From Nocardioides sp. zg-DK7169 (GTDB taxonomy: Bacteria; Actinomycetota; Actinomycetes; Propionibacteriales; Nocardioidaceae), in contig NZ_JABJRA010000005.1 of the NCBI RefSeq assembly GCF_013155365.1, positions 248,001 through 312,000 of the forward strand: 64,000 nucleotides of DNA, given 5' to 3'. Every line of letters begins with the position of its first letter. Positions within the stretch are counted from its first letter, which is position 1. A program made the translations under genes and the position numbers. Below the pieces are notes generated by a model. The model made no database searches. It saw only the letters and a list, made by a program, of their open reading frames with translations, and was not told the origin of the DNA. Shown here one piece after another: positions 1 to 8,037 of the stretch.

Positions 1-1421
1 GCGCTGGCGGGGTCCTCCAGGATCCCCGCGACATCGGCGAGGAAGCGGGAGCCGAGCGCCCCGTCGATGTGGCGGTGGTCGAAGGAGAGCGCGAGCGTGG
101 TGACGTCGCGGACGCACAGCTCGCCGTGCTCGTCGACCCACGGGCGCTTGTTGATCGCGCCGAGGGCGAGGATGGCCGACTCCCCGGGGTTGATCAGCGG
201 CGTGCCCGCGTCGACGCCGAAGACGCCGACGTTGGTGATCGTGAAGGTGCCGCCGCTCATCTGCGCCGGCTGGGTGCGTCCCTCCCGCGCGGTGGCGGTG
301 AGCTCGGCCAGCTCCTCGGCGAGCTCGCGCAGCGACAGCGCGTCGGCGTCCTTGATGTTCGGCACCACCAGCCCTCGCGGCGTGGCCGCCGCGATGCCGA
401 GGTTCACGTGGCCCCGGACGACGATCTCCTGGGCCGCCTCGTCCCACCACGCGTTCACCTGCGGGGTGCGCCGCATCGCCAGCACCACCGCGCGGGCTAG
501 CACGAGCAGCGGCGAGACCTTGACGCCCTGCAGCTCGCGGCGGGCGGACAACCGCCCGACCAGCTCCATGGTGCGGGTGACGTCGACGGTGATCCACTCG
601 GTGACGTGGGGGATCGTGAAGGCCGACTCCACCATCGCCTTGCCCATCATCTTGCGCACGCCCTTGATCGGCTCGCGGGTCTCGCGGGCCCCGGCCAGCG
701 GGTGCACACCGGGCGCACCGGCGCCGCGGTCCTCGTAGCTCTCCGGCATCCGGTTCCCGGCGGCGGCCTCCTCGACGTCCGCGCGGCTGATCGTGCCGTG
801 CGGGCCGGTCGGCGTGAGGTCGGCGAGGTCGACCCCGAGGTCCTTGGCCAGCTTGCGCACCGGCGGCTTGGCCAGCGCCCGCACCCGCTCGACGGGCACC
901 CGCGCGGCGGTGGCGGGCACCGCCGGCTCGTCGACCTCGATGACGTCCTGGGACTGGGCCCCGCCGGGAGAGAAGGCGCCCTGCACCTGCATCTGGGTCG
1001 CGGCGCCGGCGAGCGTGGACGGCGAGGCCGACCCGCGGCGCGGCCGGCGCATCGGACCGCGGTCGGCCTTGTTGCGCCCGACCAGGCTCTCGCCCTCCCC
1101 GCCGCCGCTCGCCGCGGGGTTGGACAGGTCGATCTCCATGCGGGCCTCGACGACCGGCGCGGAGCTCGGAGCCGCGGGTGCGGCCGCCGGCTCCCCGATC
1201 GCGATGATCGGCGTCCCGACCTCGACGGTCTCGCCGACCTCGACGAGCAGCGCGCTCACCACCCCGGCGTACGGCGAGGGGAGCTCGACCAGCGACTTCG
1301 CGGTCTCGATCTCCACGACCACGTCGTTGATGGCCACCGTGTCGCCGACCGCGACCTTCCAGGCCACGATCTCGGCCTCGGTGAGCCCCTCGCCGACGTC
1401 GGGCAGCTTGTACTCGGGCAT
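1..1421 (-). CDS. bkdC: Branched-chain 2-oxoacid dehydrogenase E2 (dihydrolipoamide acyltransferase), cut by window edge
   Basis: E2 core of a 2-oxoacid dehydrogenase complex; it moves the acyl group from E1 to CoA. Residues 1-75 form a lipoyl domain with the lipoylated lysine at about K42 (ETAKSLVEL). A charged/Ala-Pro linker follows, then an E3/E1 binding domain at about 182-220 (KPPVRKLAKDLGVDL) and the catalytic acyltransferase domain. The active-site stretch SFDHRHIDGA lies close to the window edge, so only the last few residues are missing. The ATG start at 1419-1421 is 25 bp after bkdB. The E1 alpha/beta pair upstream favours a branched-chain substrate, as with the so-called Pdh genes of M. 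tuberculosis. Pyruvate cannot be excluded from sequence. Confidence 0.9.
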   Translation of the reverse strand, partial: MPEYKLPDVGEGLTEAEIVAWKVAVGDTVAINDVVVEIETAKSLVELPSPYAGVVSALLVEVGETVEVGTPIIAIGEPAAAPAAPSSAPVVEARMEIDLSNPAASGGGEGESLVGRNKADRGPMRRPRRGSASPSTLAGAATQMQVQGAFSPGGAQSQDVIEVDEPAVPATAARVPVERVRALAKPPVRKLAKDLGVDLADLTPTGPHGTISRADVEEAAAGNRMPESYEDRGAGAPGVHPLAGARETREPIKGVRKMMGKAMVESAFTIPHVTEWITVDVTRTMELVGRLSARRELQGVKVSPLLVLARAVVLAMRRTPQVNAWWDEAAQEIVVRGHVNLGIAAATPRGLVVPNIKDADALSLRELAEELAELTATAREGRTQPAQMSGGTFTITNVGVFGVDAGTPLINPGESAILALGAINKRPWVDEHGELCVRDVTTLALSFDHRHIDGALGSRFLADVAGILEDPAS

Positions 1422-1446
1422 CCGGGTCCTCTCGGTGACGTGCGGG

Positions 1447-2427
1447 TCAGAAGGCGAACGAGCGGTCGACGGCGTCGAGCACCCGGTCCAGGTCGGGCAG
1501 GAAGTCCTCCTCGATGCGCGAGGCGGGGTACGGCGTGTCGAACCCGCCCACCCGCAGCACCGGGGCCTCCAGGGAGTAGAAGCACTCCTCGGTGATCCGT
1601 GCGGAGACCTCCGCGCCCATGCCGAGGTTGACGTGCGCCTCGTGCGCCACGATCGCCCGGCCGGTACGGCGTACGGAGTCCAGCACCGGGCCCATGTCGA
1701 GCGGGGAGAGCGTGCGCAGGTCGACGACCTCCAGCGAGCGGCCCTCGGTGGCGGCCGCCTCGGCCGCCTTCATCGCGGTCTTCACCATCGGGCCGTAGGA
1801 GATCAGGGTGGCGTCGGTGCCGGGGCGCACGATCCGGGAGGTGAAGAGCGGCTCGGGCGGGGTCTGCTCGTCGAGGTCGGCCTTGTCGGCGTGGTACTGC
1901 CGCTTGGGCTCCAGGAAGATCACCGGGTCGTCGCAGGCGATCGCCTGCTGGATCATCCAGTAGCCGTCGACGGGGTTCGAGCAGGTCACGACCTTGAGCC
2001 CCGGCGTGTGCGCGAACTGCGCCTCCGGGCTCTCGGAGTGGTGCTCCACCGCTCCGATGCCGCCGCCGTACGGGATCCGGATGACCATCGGCATCTTCAC
2101 CCGGCCGCGGCTGCGGTAGTGGATCTTGGCGACCTGGCACACGATCTGGTCGTAGGCGGGGTAGACGAACCCGTCGAACTGGATCTCCACCACCGGGCGG
2201 TAGCCGCGCATCGCCAGCCCGACCGCGGTGCCGACGATGCCGGACTCGGCCAGCGGGGAGTCGATGACCCGGTCCTCTCCGAAGTCCTTCTGCAGCCCGT
2301 CGGTGATCCGGAAGACGCCGCCGAGCTTGCCGACGTCCTCGCCCATCAGCAGGACCTTGCCGTCGTCCTCCATCGCCCGGCGCAGGCCCATGTTGAGCGC
2401 CTTGGCGAGGGTGATCCGCTGGCTCAT
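1447..2427 (-). CDS. bkdB: 2-oxoacid dehydrogenase E1 component, beta subunit
   Basis: 326 residues, normal length for the transketolase-like beta subunit of a heterotetrameric E1. It completes the thiamine-diphosphate site with the alpha subunit and contacts E2. Family landmarks visible are LMGEDVGKLGGVFRIT near the N-terminus, the PYGGGIGAVEHHSESPEA loop and the C-terminal DTPYPASRIEEDFLPD stretch. Its ATG overlaps the stop of bkdA by 4 bp (ATGA), so the two subunits should be translated together. Decarboxylation of valine-, leucine- and isoleucine-derived 2-oxoacids is the likely reaction, inferred from subunit architecture and actinobacterial relatives. Confidence 0.92.
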   Translation of the reverse strand: MSQRITLAKALNMGLRRAMEDDGKVLLMGEDVGKLGGVFRITDGLQKDFGEDRVIDSPLAESGIVGTAVGLAMRGYRPVVEIQFDGFVYPAYDQIVCQVAKIHYRSRGRVKMPMVIRIPYGGGIGAVEHHSESPEAQFAHTPGLKVVTCSNPVDGYWMIQQAIACDDPVIFLEPKRQYHADKADLDEQTPPEPLFTSRIVRPGTDATLISYGPMVKTAMKAAEAAATEGRSLEVVDLRTLSPLDMGPVLDSVRRTGRAIVAHEAHVNLGMGAEVSARITEECFYSLEAPVLRVGGFDTPYPASRIEEDFLPDLDRVLDAVDRSFAF

Positions 2428-3587
2428 GCCCGCTCCCCCTCGAAGGTCGAGAGGTACTCCGCGAACCCGTCGCGCTGGGCGGCGAGCTCCTCGGTCATCT
2501 CGGCGTACACGTGCTCGAACATGCTCAGCGGGGCCGGGTCCGGCAGCGCCTTGCAGCCCTCACGCAGCGTGGCGCCGAGCTGGTCGGCCTCGTCGGCGAC
2601 CGCCTCGAGGAACGCCTCGTCGACCAGGCCGTTGCGCTTGAGGTAGACCTCGACGCGCGCGATCGGGTCGCGCAGCTTCCACCGCTCGACGTCGTCGGAG
2701 AGCCGGTAGCGGGTCGGGTCGTCGGTCGTGGTGTGCGCGCCCATCCGGTAGGTGTAGGCCTCCACGAAGGTCGGGCCCTGCCCGTCGCGGGCGCGCTGGA
2801 GCGCCGCCCGGGTCACGGCGTACGTCGCGAGCACGTCGTTGCCGTCGACGCGGATGCCGGGGAAGCCGAAGCCGAGGGCTCGCTGGTAGAGCGGGATCCG
2901 GCTCTGCCGCTCGATCGGCTCGGAGATCGCCCACTGGTTGTTCTGGCAGAAGAACACCACCGGGGCGTTGTAGGACGCCGCGAAGATGAAGGACTCGTTG
3001 ACGTCGCCCTGGGAGGAGGCGCCGTCACCGAAGTGCGCCAGCACGGCCGCGTCGCGGCCCGGGTCGCCGGTGCCGACGTCGCCGTCGCGCTGCATGCCCA
3101 TCGCGTAGCCGACGGCGTGCAGGCACTGGGCGCCGATCACGATCGTGTAGAGGCCGAAGTGACGCTCCTCGGGGTCCCAGCTGCCGTGGTCGACGCCGCG
3201 GAACAGCCCGAGCAGCTGGAGCGGGTCGATGCCGCGGCACCAGGCGACGCCGTGCTCGCGGTAGGTCGGGAAGACGTGGTCCTGGGGGCGCAGCGCGCGG
3301 CCGGCGCCGATCTGCGCGGCCTCCTGGCCGAGCAGCTGGGCCCAGATGCCGAGCTCGCCGTGGCGCTGGAGCGCGGTGGCCTCCACGTCCAGGCGCCGGG
3401 TGAGGACCATGTCGCGGTAGAACCCGCGCAGCTCCTCCGCGGAGAAGTCGAGGTCGAACTCCGGGTGGTGCACCCGCTCGCCCTCGGGGGTCAGGAGCTG
3501 GACCAGCTCGGGACCACCGTCGGAGTGTGCGGGTCCGAAGACGTCGGCGAGGTCGGGGCCGAAGCCGTCGCCGGACTGCTGTGTCAT
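2424..3587 (-). CDS. bkdA: 2-oxoacid dehydrogenase E1 component, alpha subunit
   Basis: 387 residues. Carries the thiamine-diphosphate motif beginning HFGDGASSQGD (about residue 186) and ending at the NN pair of FFCQNNQWAISEP about 30 residues later. The loop RMGAHTTTDDPTRYR is the phosphorylation-loop-like segment seen in branched-chain E1 alpha. First gene of the bkdA-bkdB-bkdC operon. The ATG is preceded by AAGGAGCG a few bases upstream, a clear Shine-Dalgarno site. The product with BkdB decarboxylates the 2-oxoacid and acylates the E2 lipoyl group. No regulator gene is adjacent within this window. Confidence 0.92.
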   Translation of the reverse strand: MTQQSGDGFGPDLADVFGPAHSDGGPELVQLLTPEGERVHHPEFDLDFSAEELRGFYRDMVLTRRLDVEATALQRHGELGIWAQLLGQEAAQIGAGRALRPQDHVFPTYREHGVAWCRGIDPLQLLGLFRGVDHGSWDPEERHFGLYTIVIGAQCLHAVGYAMGMQRDGDVGTGDPGRDAAVLAHFGDGASSQGDVNESFIFAASYNAPVVFFCQNNQWAISEPIERQSRIPLYQRALGFGFPGIRVDGNDVLATYAVTRAALQRARDGQGPTFVEAYTYRMGAHTTTDDPTRYRLSDDVERWKLRDPIARVEVYLKRNGLVDEAFLEAVADEADQLGATLREGCKALPDPAPLSMFEHVYAEMTEELAAQRDGFAEYLSTFEGERA

Positions 3588-3826
3588 GAGCGCTCCTTCG
3601 CTTCACCGGGCTGCGGGATCACCGCCGACCGGATGTGCCAGCCCCGGGCGCCGGGGTGGGGCGCCCTGAGGACCGATCCTGTTGAGAGACCCTGCAGAGA
3701 CCTGTGGCGCCGGGCCGGCTCGGGCGGTGGACCGAGGGTGACCCAGGACACAGGATCGTGTTGCGGCACAACCTAGCCCCACCCACCCCCCGCGCCAACT
3801 CACCCCCCTCGTGGGGGTCGCCTCCC

Positions 3827-3832
3827 TAGGCT
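3827..3832 (+). promoter_or_regulatory. -10 element, leaderless promoter of the 3840 gene
   Basis: TAGGCT ends 7 nt before the ATG at 3840, with no Shine-Dalgarno sequence between them. Transcription probably starts at or next to the A of the ATG. A short ACCCCC/GGGGGT inverted repeat lies just upstream. Confidence 0.55.
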
Positions 3833-3839
3833 GGCGGCC

Positions 3840-4292
3840 ATGACCACTCGACGCGTCCTCGCCAGCACGACGACCACCGCGCCCGCGGACGTCGTCTTCG
3901 ACATCGTCGCCGACCCGCGCCAGCACGCGCGGGTGGACGGATCCGGCACCGTCCGCGACGCCATCGCCGGCCCCGAGCGCCTCTCCCTGGGCGCGAAGTT
4001 CGGCATGAACATGCGCATGGGCGTGCCCTACAAGATCACCAGCACCGTGGTGGAGTTCGAGGAGGGTCGCCGCCTCGCCTGGCAGCACCCCGGCGGCCAC
4101 ATCTGGCGCTACGAGCTCGAGCCCGACGGCGAGGGCACCCGGATCACCGAGACCTTCGACTACTCCGGCGTCAGCGGCGTGCAGGCCAAGATGTATGAGC
4201 TGCTCGGCTTCACCAAGCGCAACCGCCGGGGCATCGAGCAGACGCTCGTCCGCCTCTCCGACGCCGCCGAGCAGGACGCCCGCCGCGCGTAG
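3840..4292 (+). CDS. SRPBCC (START-like) family protein
   Basis: 150 residues with the helix-grip pattern of polyketide-cyclase/START-like proteins: an N-terminal strand (RRVLASTTTTAPADVVFDIV), a central GRRLAWQHPGGHIWRYEL strand pair, TRITETFDYSG, and a long C-terminal helix. Such proteins bind hydrophobic ligands in a cavity; no specific ligand can be assigned. No signal peptide or membrane segment, so cytosolic. It is transcribed alone and converges on the next gene, which is also an SRPBCC protein but of a different subtype. A -10 element sits directly before the start. Confidence 0.75.
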   Translation: MTTRRVLASTTTTAPADVVFDIVADPRQHARVDGSGTVRDAIAGPERLSLGAKFGMNMRMGVPYKITSTVVEFEEGRRLAWQHPGGHIWRYELEPDGEGTRITETFDYSGVSGVQAKMYELLGFTKRNRRGIEQTLVRLSDAAEQDARRA

Positions 4293-4304
4293 GCGAGCGG
4301 CTCG

Positions 4305-4775
4305 TCACCGCGGCGCGAAGTAGCGCCGCAGGCGACGGTGCCGATGCCGGAAGAAGGCGCCGACCACCAGCGCCAGCACCGCGGCGAGGCCGGGCACGGG
4401 CAGCCGGGGCTGCAGCGTGACCCGGTCGTGCACCCGGGTGCCCCCGGCGACCGGCGTCAGCACCCGCTCGTGCTCCCAGCGCCGCATGCTCATCATCGTG
4501 GAGCGCTCGAGGAAGCGGACCCCCGGCTCGACCTCGACCACCCTCAGGTGGTCGAAGTCGAACGGCACGACACCGAAGAGCCGGAGCCAGGCGCGCCCGA
4601 CGGGCTGACCCAGCGGGACCGTGTCCACGCTCAGCCCAGCGGCCCGGCGCGGCATGCGCATCGTCAGCCAGGGCCGCATCTCGTGGTTGATGCCGTCGGG
4701 ATGCACGACCCGCTCCCACACCGCCGCCGCGGACGCGGGCACCTCGGTCTGGACCTCCACCGTCCTCGTCGCCAC
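4305..4775 (-). CDS. SRPBCC family protein with a C-terminal hydrophobic segment
   Basis: 156 residues from a GTG start at 4773-4775, chosen because a strong GGGAGGAG Shine-Dalgarno site precedes it and the SRPBCC fold begins there (VEVQTEVPASAAAVWERV). An upstream extension is open but lacks family signal. The body resembles ligand-binding START-like proteins. The C-terminus holds a hydrophobic stretch (VPGLAAVLALVVGAFF) followed by a basic RHRHRRLRRYF tail, so it may sit on the membrane. Function unknown. Converges with the 3840 gene, with 12 bp between the two stops. Confidence 0.7.
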   Translation of the reverse strand: MATRTVEVQTEVPASAAAVWERVVHPDGINHEMRPWLTMRMPRRAAGLSVDTVPLGQPVGRAWLRLFGVVPFDFDHLRVVEVEPGVRFLERSTMMSMRRWEHERVLTPVAGGTRVHDRVTLQPRLPVPGLAAVLALVVGAFFRHRHRRLRRYFAPR

Positions 4776-5012
4776 GGCGGCTCCTCCCCTCGGCGCTGGG
4801 CACACCCTCGCACTCGGCCTGCGGCGGCGGTCGAGCAGGACGTGGCGACCCCGGCGCATCTCCGGCTGGCCAGGGCGATGGCTCTGCTCGTCGGACCCAT
4901 CGGCGGTGACGAGCCGAGTGGCACCGCGACGCGACAGAAGCCGGGCGGCGACGTCCCCGGACATGCCCGTGGCCCCGCCGGCGGCGTGCGGGCGGGGTCC
5001 GGGGCGGTGGAT

Positions 5013-6314
5013 CTACTCGTCGGGCGGGTGCGCGGTGACGAGGCGGGTGGTGCCGTGGTCCTTCACGAGGTGGAGCCCATGGGGCGATCGCCAGAGGTAC
5101 GTCGCGGCGTCGGTCTTGTCGTAGGCCCAGGCCGTGTGGGTCTTCGCCCGGTGATGTCGGCGGCAGAGCGGGGCCAGGTTGCAGCTGCACGTAGGCCCAC
5201 CGTCACCGTGGGCAATGACGTGGTCGGTGTCGCAGCGCCTCGCCGGGCGTTCGCACCACGGGAAAGCGCACACCGGTTGGCCGAGACGCGTCTGGTCGGC
5301 GAGTCGGTCCGGGATCGCGTAGGCGTCGGTGTGGTGGTGCGCCTCGAGGTCGATCACCGGCTTGATCACCACCTGCGCGTCCCCGCTGCACCAGTCACGG
5401 ACCTGCTGGGTCGACACGATGCTGCGGGTCTCCTCCACGTGGGCGATGCCGGCCTCGCCGCGGGAGATCGCGGCCGCCGAGAGGTGCACGTGGATGACGA
5501 CCTGCCGGGGCTTCACCACGGACGCGGCACCCTCACCCGCTTCGGCGCGCAGGTCGAACGCCAGCTGACGCCGGGCGAGCTCACCGGCGGCCATCGAGCG
5601 GCGCACGTCCAACGACTCGGTGGAACCGAGCGCGGAGAGTTCCTCAGCCCCCTGGCGGATCGCGGTGTCGAGGTCGATCGCGTCGGCGAGGTCGAGGACG
5701 CCCTCGACGTGCACGGTGCCGTCGTGGGTGGCCTCGCGGGTGCGGACGTCGAAGCGGCGCCCGTCGGCGGCCTCGCGGCGCTGCCTCTCCGCACCCTCGG
5801 GGTCGAAGGTGACGCGGGCCTGGTCGACGAGCCGCTCGATCCCGGCCCAGCCGATCTTCCCGACGAAGGCGGCGAGCTGGCGGTCCACGAACTCCGCACC
5901 GTCGCGGGGGAGGGTGGTGGTCAGCTGCGCGACCCGGCGGGCCTTCCAGGCCGGCACCTCGCCGGCACGGACCAGCCTCCAGGTGCGCTTCAGTCGGTGC
6001 GCGAGCTCCAGCGCGTCACCGACCAGCGAGCGGGCCGCATCGGTCGACATCCCGAGCGCGGCGCCGAGCTCCATCGGCGCGAACTCCGCCACCAACGGCG
6101 TCCCCTCGCCGGCCAGCGGCACCGCGAGCTCGCCGAAGACCAGCCCGGTGGTCGGTGCCGCGTCGGCGACCGACTCCTCGGGGTGCATCGCCGCCCACAC
6201 CAAAGCGGCCTCCAGGATCAGCACCTCGCCCCGCTGCACCGCAGCCCGCTGCTCCTGCGCGAACGCCAGCACGGCGGCTGGGGTGTCGCAATCGGGGAGT
6301 TCGGGGGAGGCCAT
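5013..6314 (-). CDS. DUF222 / HNH endonuclease (13E12 repeat family), intact copy
   Basis: 433 residues. The N-terminal two thirds match the DUF222 domain typical of multi-copy actinobacterial 13E12-type proteins. The C-terminus, from about residue 349, is an HNH nuclease domain with CAFPWCERPARRCDTDH, then NLAPLCRRHH, giving the conserved His-Asn-His and paired cysteines for a structural zinc. It probably nicks or cuts DNA; its cellular role is not established. The start is supported by the paralogue at 34374, which begins with the same residues. The promoter contains a LexA box, so DNA-damage induction is likely. This copy keeps the tryptophan codon (TGG) that has become a stop in the paralogue. 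Confidence 0.88.
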   Translation of the reverse strand: MASPELPDCDTPAAVLAFAQEQRAAVQRGEVLILEAALVWAAMHPEESVADAAPTTGLVFGELAVPLAGEGTPLVAEFAPMELGAALGMSTDAARSLVGDALELAHRLKRTWRLVRAGEVPAWKARRVAQLTTTLPRDGAEFVDRQLAAFVGKIGWAGIERLVDQARVTFDPEGAERQRREAADGRRFDVRTREATHDGTVHVEGVLDLADAIDLDTAIRQGAEELSALGSTESLDVRRSMAAGELARRQLAFDLRAEAGEGAASVVKPRQVVIHVHLSAAAISRGEAGIAHVEETRSIVSTQQVRDWCSGDAQVVIKPVIDLEAHHHTDAYAIPDRLADQTRLGQPVCAFPWCERPARRCDTDHVIAHGDGGPTCSCNLAPLCRRHHRAKTHTAWAYDKTDAATYLWRSPHGLHLVKDHGTTRLVTAHPPDE

Positions 6315-6319
6315 GCCTC

Positions 6320-6348
6320 ATCCTACTCGAACATGTGTTCGACAGCAA
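6320..6348 (-). promoter_or_regulatory. SOS (LexA-regulated) promoter of the DUF222/HNH gene
   Basis: On the minus strand: -35 TTGCTG (6343-6348), a LexA box TCGAACACATGTTCGA (6327-6342), one G, then -10 TAGGAT (6320-6325), and the ATG 5 nt further. The box matches the Gram-positive/actinobacterial SOS pattern TCGAAC-N4-GTTCGA and fills the spacer exactly, so bound LexA would block RNA polymerase. The mRNA is probably leaderless. The same design precedes the 34374 copy. Confidence 0.88.
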
Positions 6349-6397
6349 GGGTGTTTCACAGCCTCCTCCGCCGCAGCGCGCCTCCTGACGCTCCGGC

Positions 6398-6961
6398 TCA
6401 GCGCCGGGTCTCGTAGTGGGCCACGCTCACGCCCTCCGGCAGGCTCCGCGTGCCCACGTGGCGCAGGTTCACCCACGAGTCCAGCGCGCTGAAGAACGGC
6501 GTACCGCCGCCGAGCAGCACCGGGTGGGTGACCACCTGGTAGTCGTCGACCAGGCCCGCGCGCATCGCCGTGCCCGCGAGGCTGGCGCCGGCGATCTCCA
6601 TCGGGGCACCGTCCTCGGCCTTCAGCCGCCTGATCTCGGCGACGGCGTCGCCGGTGACCAGGCGCGCGTTGCCGTGGACCTCCTTCAACGTCGTGGAGAA
6701 CACCACCTTCGGCGTCTTCTGCCACAGGCGGGCGTACTCGACCTCCTCGGGCGTCGCGTCCGGCTGCTGGTCGGCGGTGGGCCAGTGGGCACTCATCAGC
6801 TCCCACAGCCGGCGGCCGTACAGCGAGAGGTCGACCTCGCGGGTGCGGTCGTTGAACCACTGGTGCAGCTCGGGGCTGGGCACGCTCCAGCCGATGTCGT
6901 CGCCGGGGGCGGCGATGTAGCCGTCCAGGGACACGTTCATCGCATAGGTCAGCTTCCGCAC
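6398..6961 (-). CDS. Dihydrofolate reductase family protein (RibD C-terminal domain-like)
   Basis: 187 residues from a GTG start at 6959-6961. The sequence opens with KLTYAMNVSLDGYIA, the usual first strand of RibD_C/DHFR-like proteins, and continues with YGRRLWELM, GDAVAEIRRLKAEDG, IAGASLAGTAMRAGLVDD and HPVLLGGGTPFF, the NADPH-binding elements of the fold. Most such stand-alone actinobacterial proteins are uncharacterised NAD(P)H-dependent reductases; a true folate or riboflavin role is not supported by context. Upstream in-frame sequence is open but unrelated to the family, so the internal start is preferred. Confidence 0.82.
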   Translation of the reverse strand: MRKLTYAMNVSLDGYIAAPGDDIGWSVPSPELHQWFNDRTREVDLSLYGRRLWELMSAHWPTADQQPDATPEEVEYARLWQKTPKVVFSTTLKEVHGNARLVTGDAVAEIRRLKAEDGAPMEIAGASLAGTAMRAGLVDDYQVVTHPVLLGGGTPFFSALDSWVNLRHVGTRSLPEGVSVAHYETRR

Positions 6962-7086
6962 GGTGTCCGCCTCGCTCCCGCTGTCGGTGGGTCTCACGCG
7001 TACCGACGGCTCGGGGGTCGCGGACTCATCGGCCGGCGGCAGCACGCGCGCCCCGCCGGTCTCGACCGGCTGGAGCAGCGGAGCGG

Positions 7087-8025
7087 TCAGTGGGCCTCGC
7101 CGAGGTCCTCGTGGGCGCGGTGGCTGACCGGCTCGACCTGGAAGGTCGCGTGCTGGACGTCGAAGTGGGCGGCGACGCAGGCGCTGAGCTCGTCGAGGGT
7201 GGCGCCGACGCCGCGCTCGGCGAGGCAGGCGTCGGTGACGGTGACGTGGGCCGAGAGGCTCGGGATGCCGCTGGTGATGGTCCAGGCGTGCAGGTCGTGG
7301 ACGTCCACGACCCCGGGCACGCCGAGCAGGTGCTCGCGCACCGCCGCGAGGTCCAGGCTCTCCGGGGCGATCTCCAGCAGGACGACACCGGCGTCGCGGA
7401 TCAGCAGCAGCGCCCGGGGCAGGATCAGTGCCGCGATCACCAGCGAGGCCACGGCGTCCGCGCGCTCCCAGCCGGTCGTCCAGATCACCACGCCGGCGAC
7501 GACGGCGAGCAGCGAGCCGACCAGGTCGGCGAAGACCTCGCTGATGGCGCCGCGCATGTTGAGCGAGCCGGTGTCGGAGCGGTTGAGCACGCCCAGCGAC
7601 ACCACGTTGGCGACCAGGCCGACCAGCGCCACCGCCACCATCGGCACCGCGTCGACCGGGGTCGGGTCGCCGAGCCGGCTGATGCCGGCCCACGCGACGT
7701 ACGCACAGACGCCGAGCAGCACCAGGCCATTCAGCGCGGCGGCGAGGATCTCCGCGCGGTGGTAGCCGAACGTCGAGCGCGGCCCGCCCGGACGGGACGC
7801 GAGGTACGACGCCCCGAGCGCCAGCACCACCCCGCCGGCGTCGGTCGCCATGTGCCCGGCGTCGGCCAGCAGGGCCAGCGAGCCGGTGAGCAGGCCGCCG
7901 ACGACCTCCAGCACCATCACGGAGGCCGTGACCCCCAGGACGATCTTGAGCCGCCGGCGATCGGCCGCCCGTCCGGCGGCGTGCCCGCCGTGGCCGTGTC
8001 CCCCGTGGCCGTGACTGTGCCCCAT
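7087..8025 (-). CDS. Cation diffusion facilitator (Zn/Co/Cd efflux), CzcD/ZitB-like
   Basis: 312 residues. Starts with a histidine-rich cytosolic tail (MGHSHGHGGHGHGGH) that probably binds metal, followed by about six membrane segments. The HxxxD transport-site motifs are present in helices 2 and 5 (ADAGHMATDAGG and EVFADLVGSLLAV region), then a cytosolic C-terminal metallochaperone-like domain (DVHDLHAWTITSG). It exports divalent cations, most often zinc, in exchange for protons. Transcribed alone; the -10 element overlaps the stop codon of the upstream gene. Confidence 0.9.
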   Translation of the reverse strand: MGHSHGHGGHGHGGHAAGRAADRRRLKIVLGVTASVMVLEVVGGLLTGSLALLADAGHMATDAGGVVLALGASYLASRPGGPRSTFGYHRAEILAAALNGLVLLGVCAYVAWAGISRLGDPTPVDAVPMVAVALVGLVANVVSLGVLNRSDTGSLNMRGAISEVFADLVGSLLAVVAGVVIWTTGWERADAVASLVIAALILPRALLLIRDAGVVLLEIAPESLDLAAVREHLLGVPGVVDVHDLHAWTITSGIPSLSAHVTVTDACLAERGVGATLDELSACVAAHFDVQHATFQVEPVSHRAHEDLGEAH

Positions 8026-8031
8026 GCCCTC

Positions 8032-8037
8032 AGGCTA
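8032..8037 (-). promoter_or_regulatory. -10 element of the CDF transporter, overlapping an upstream stop codon
   Basis: TAGCCT on the minus strand ends 6 nt before the ATG at 8025. Its first three bases are the TAG stop codon (8035-8037) of the 8035-9030 gene. Confidence 0.55.

Noticed and set aside
3760..3772. GTTG-N5-CAAC inverted repeat upstream of bkdA as an Lrp/AsnC operator
   Set aside because: Arms are only 4 bp, no adjacent regulator gene exists, and no promoter with good spacing could be placed next to it.
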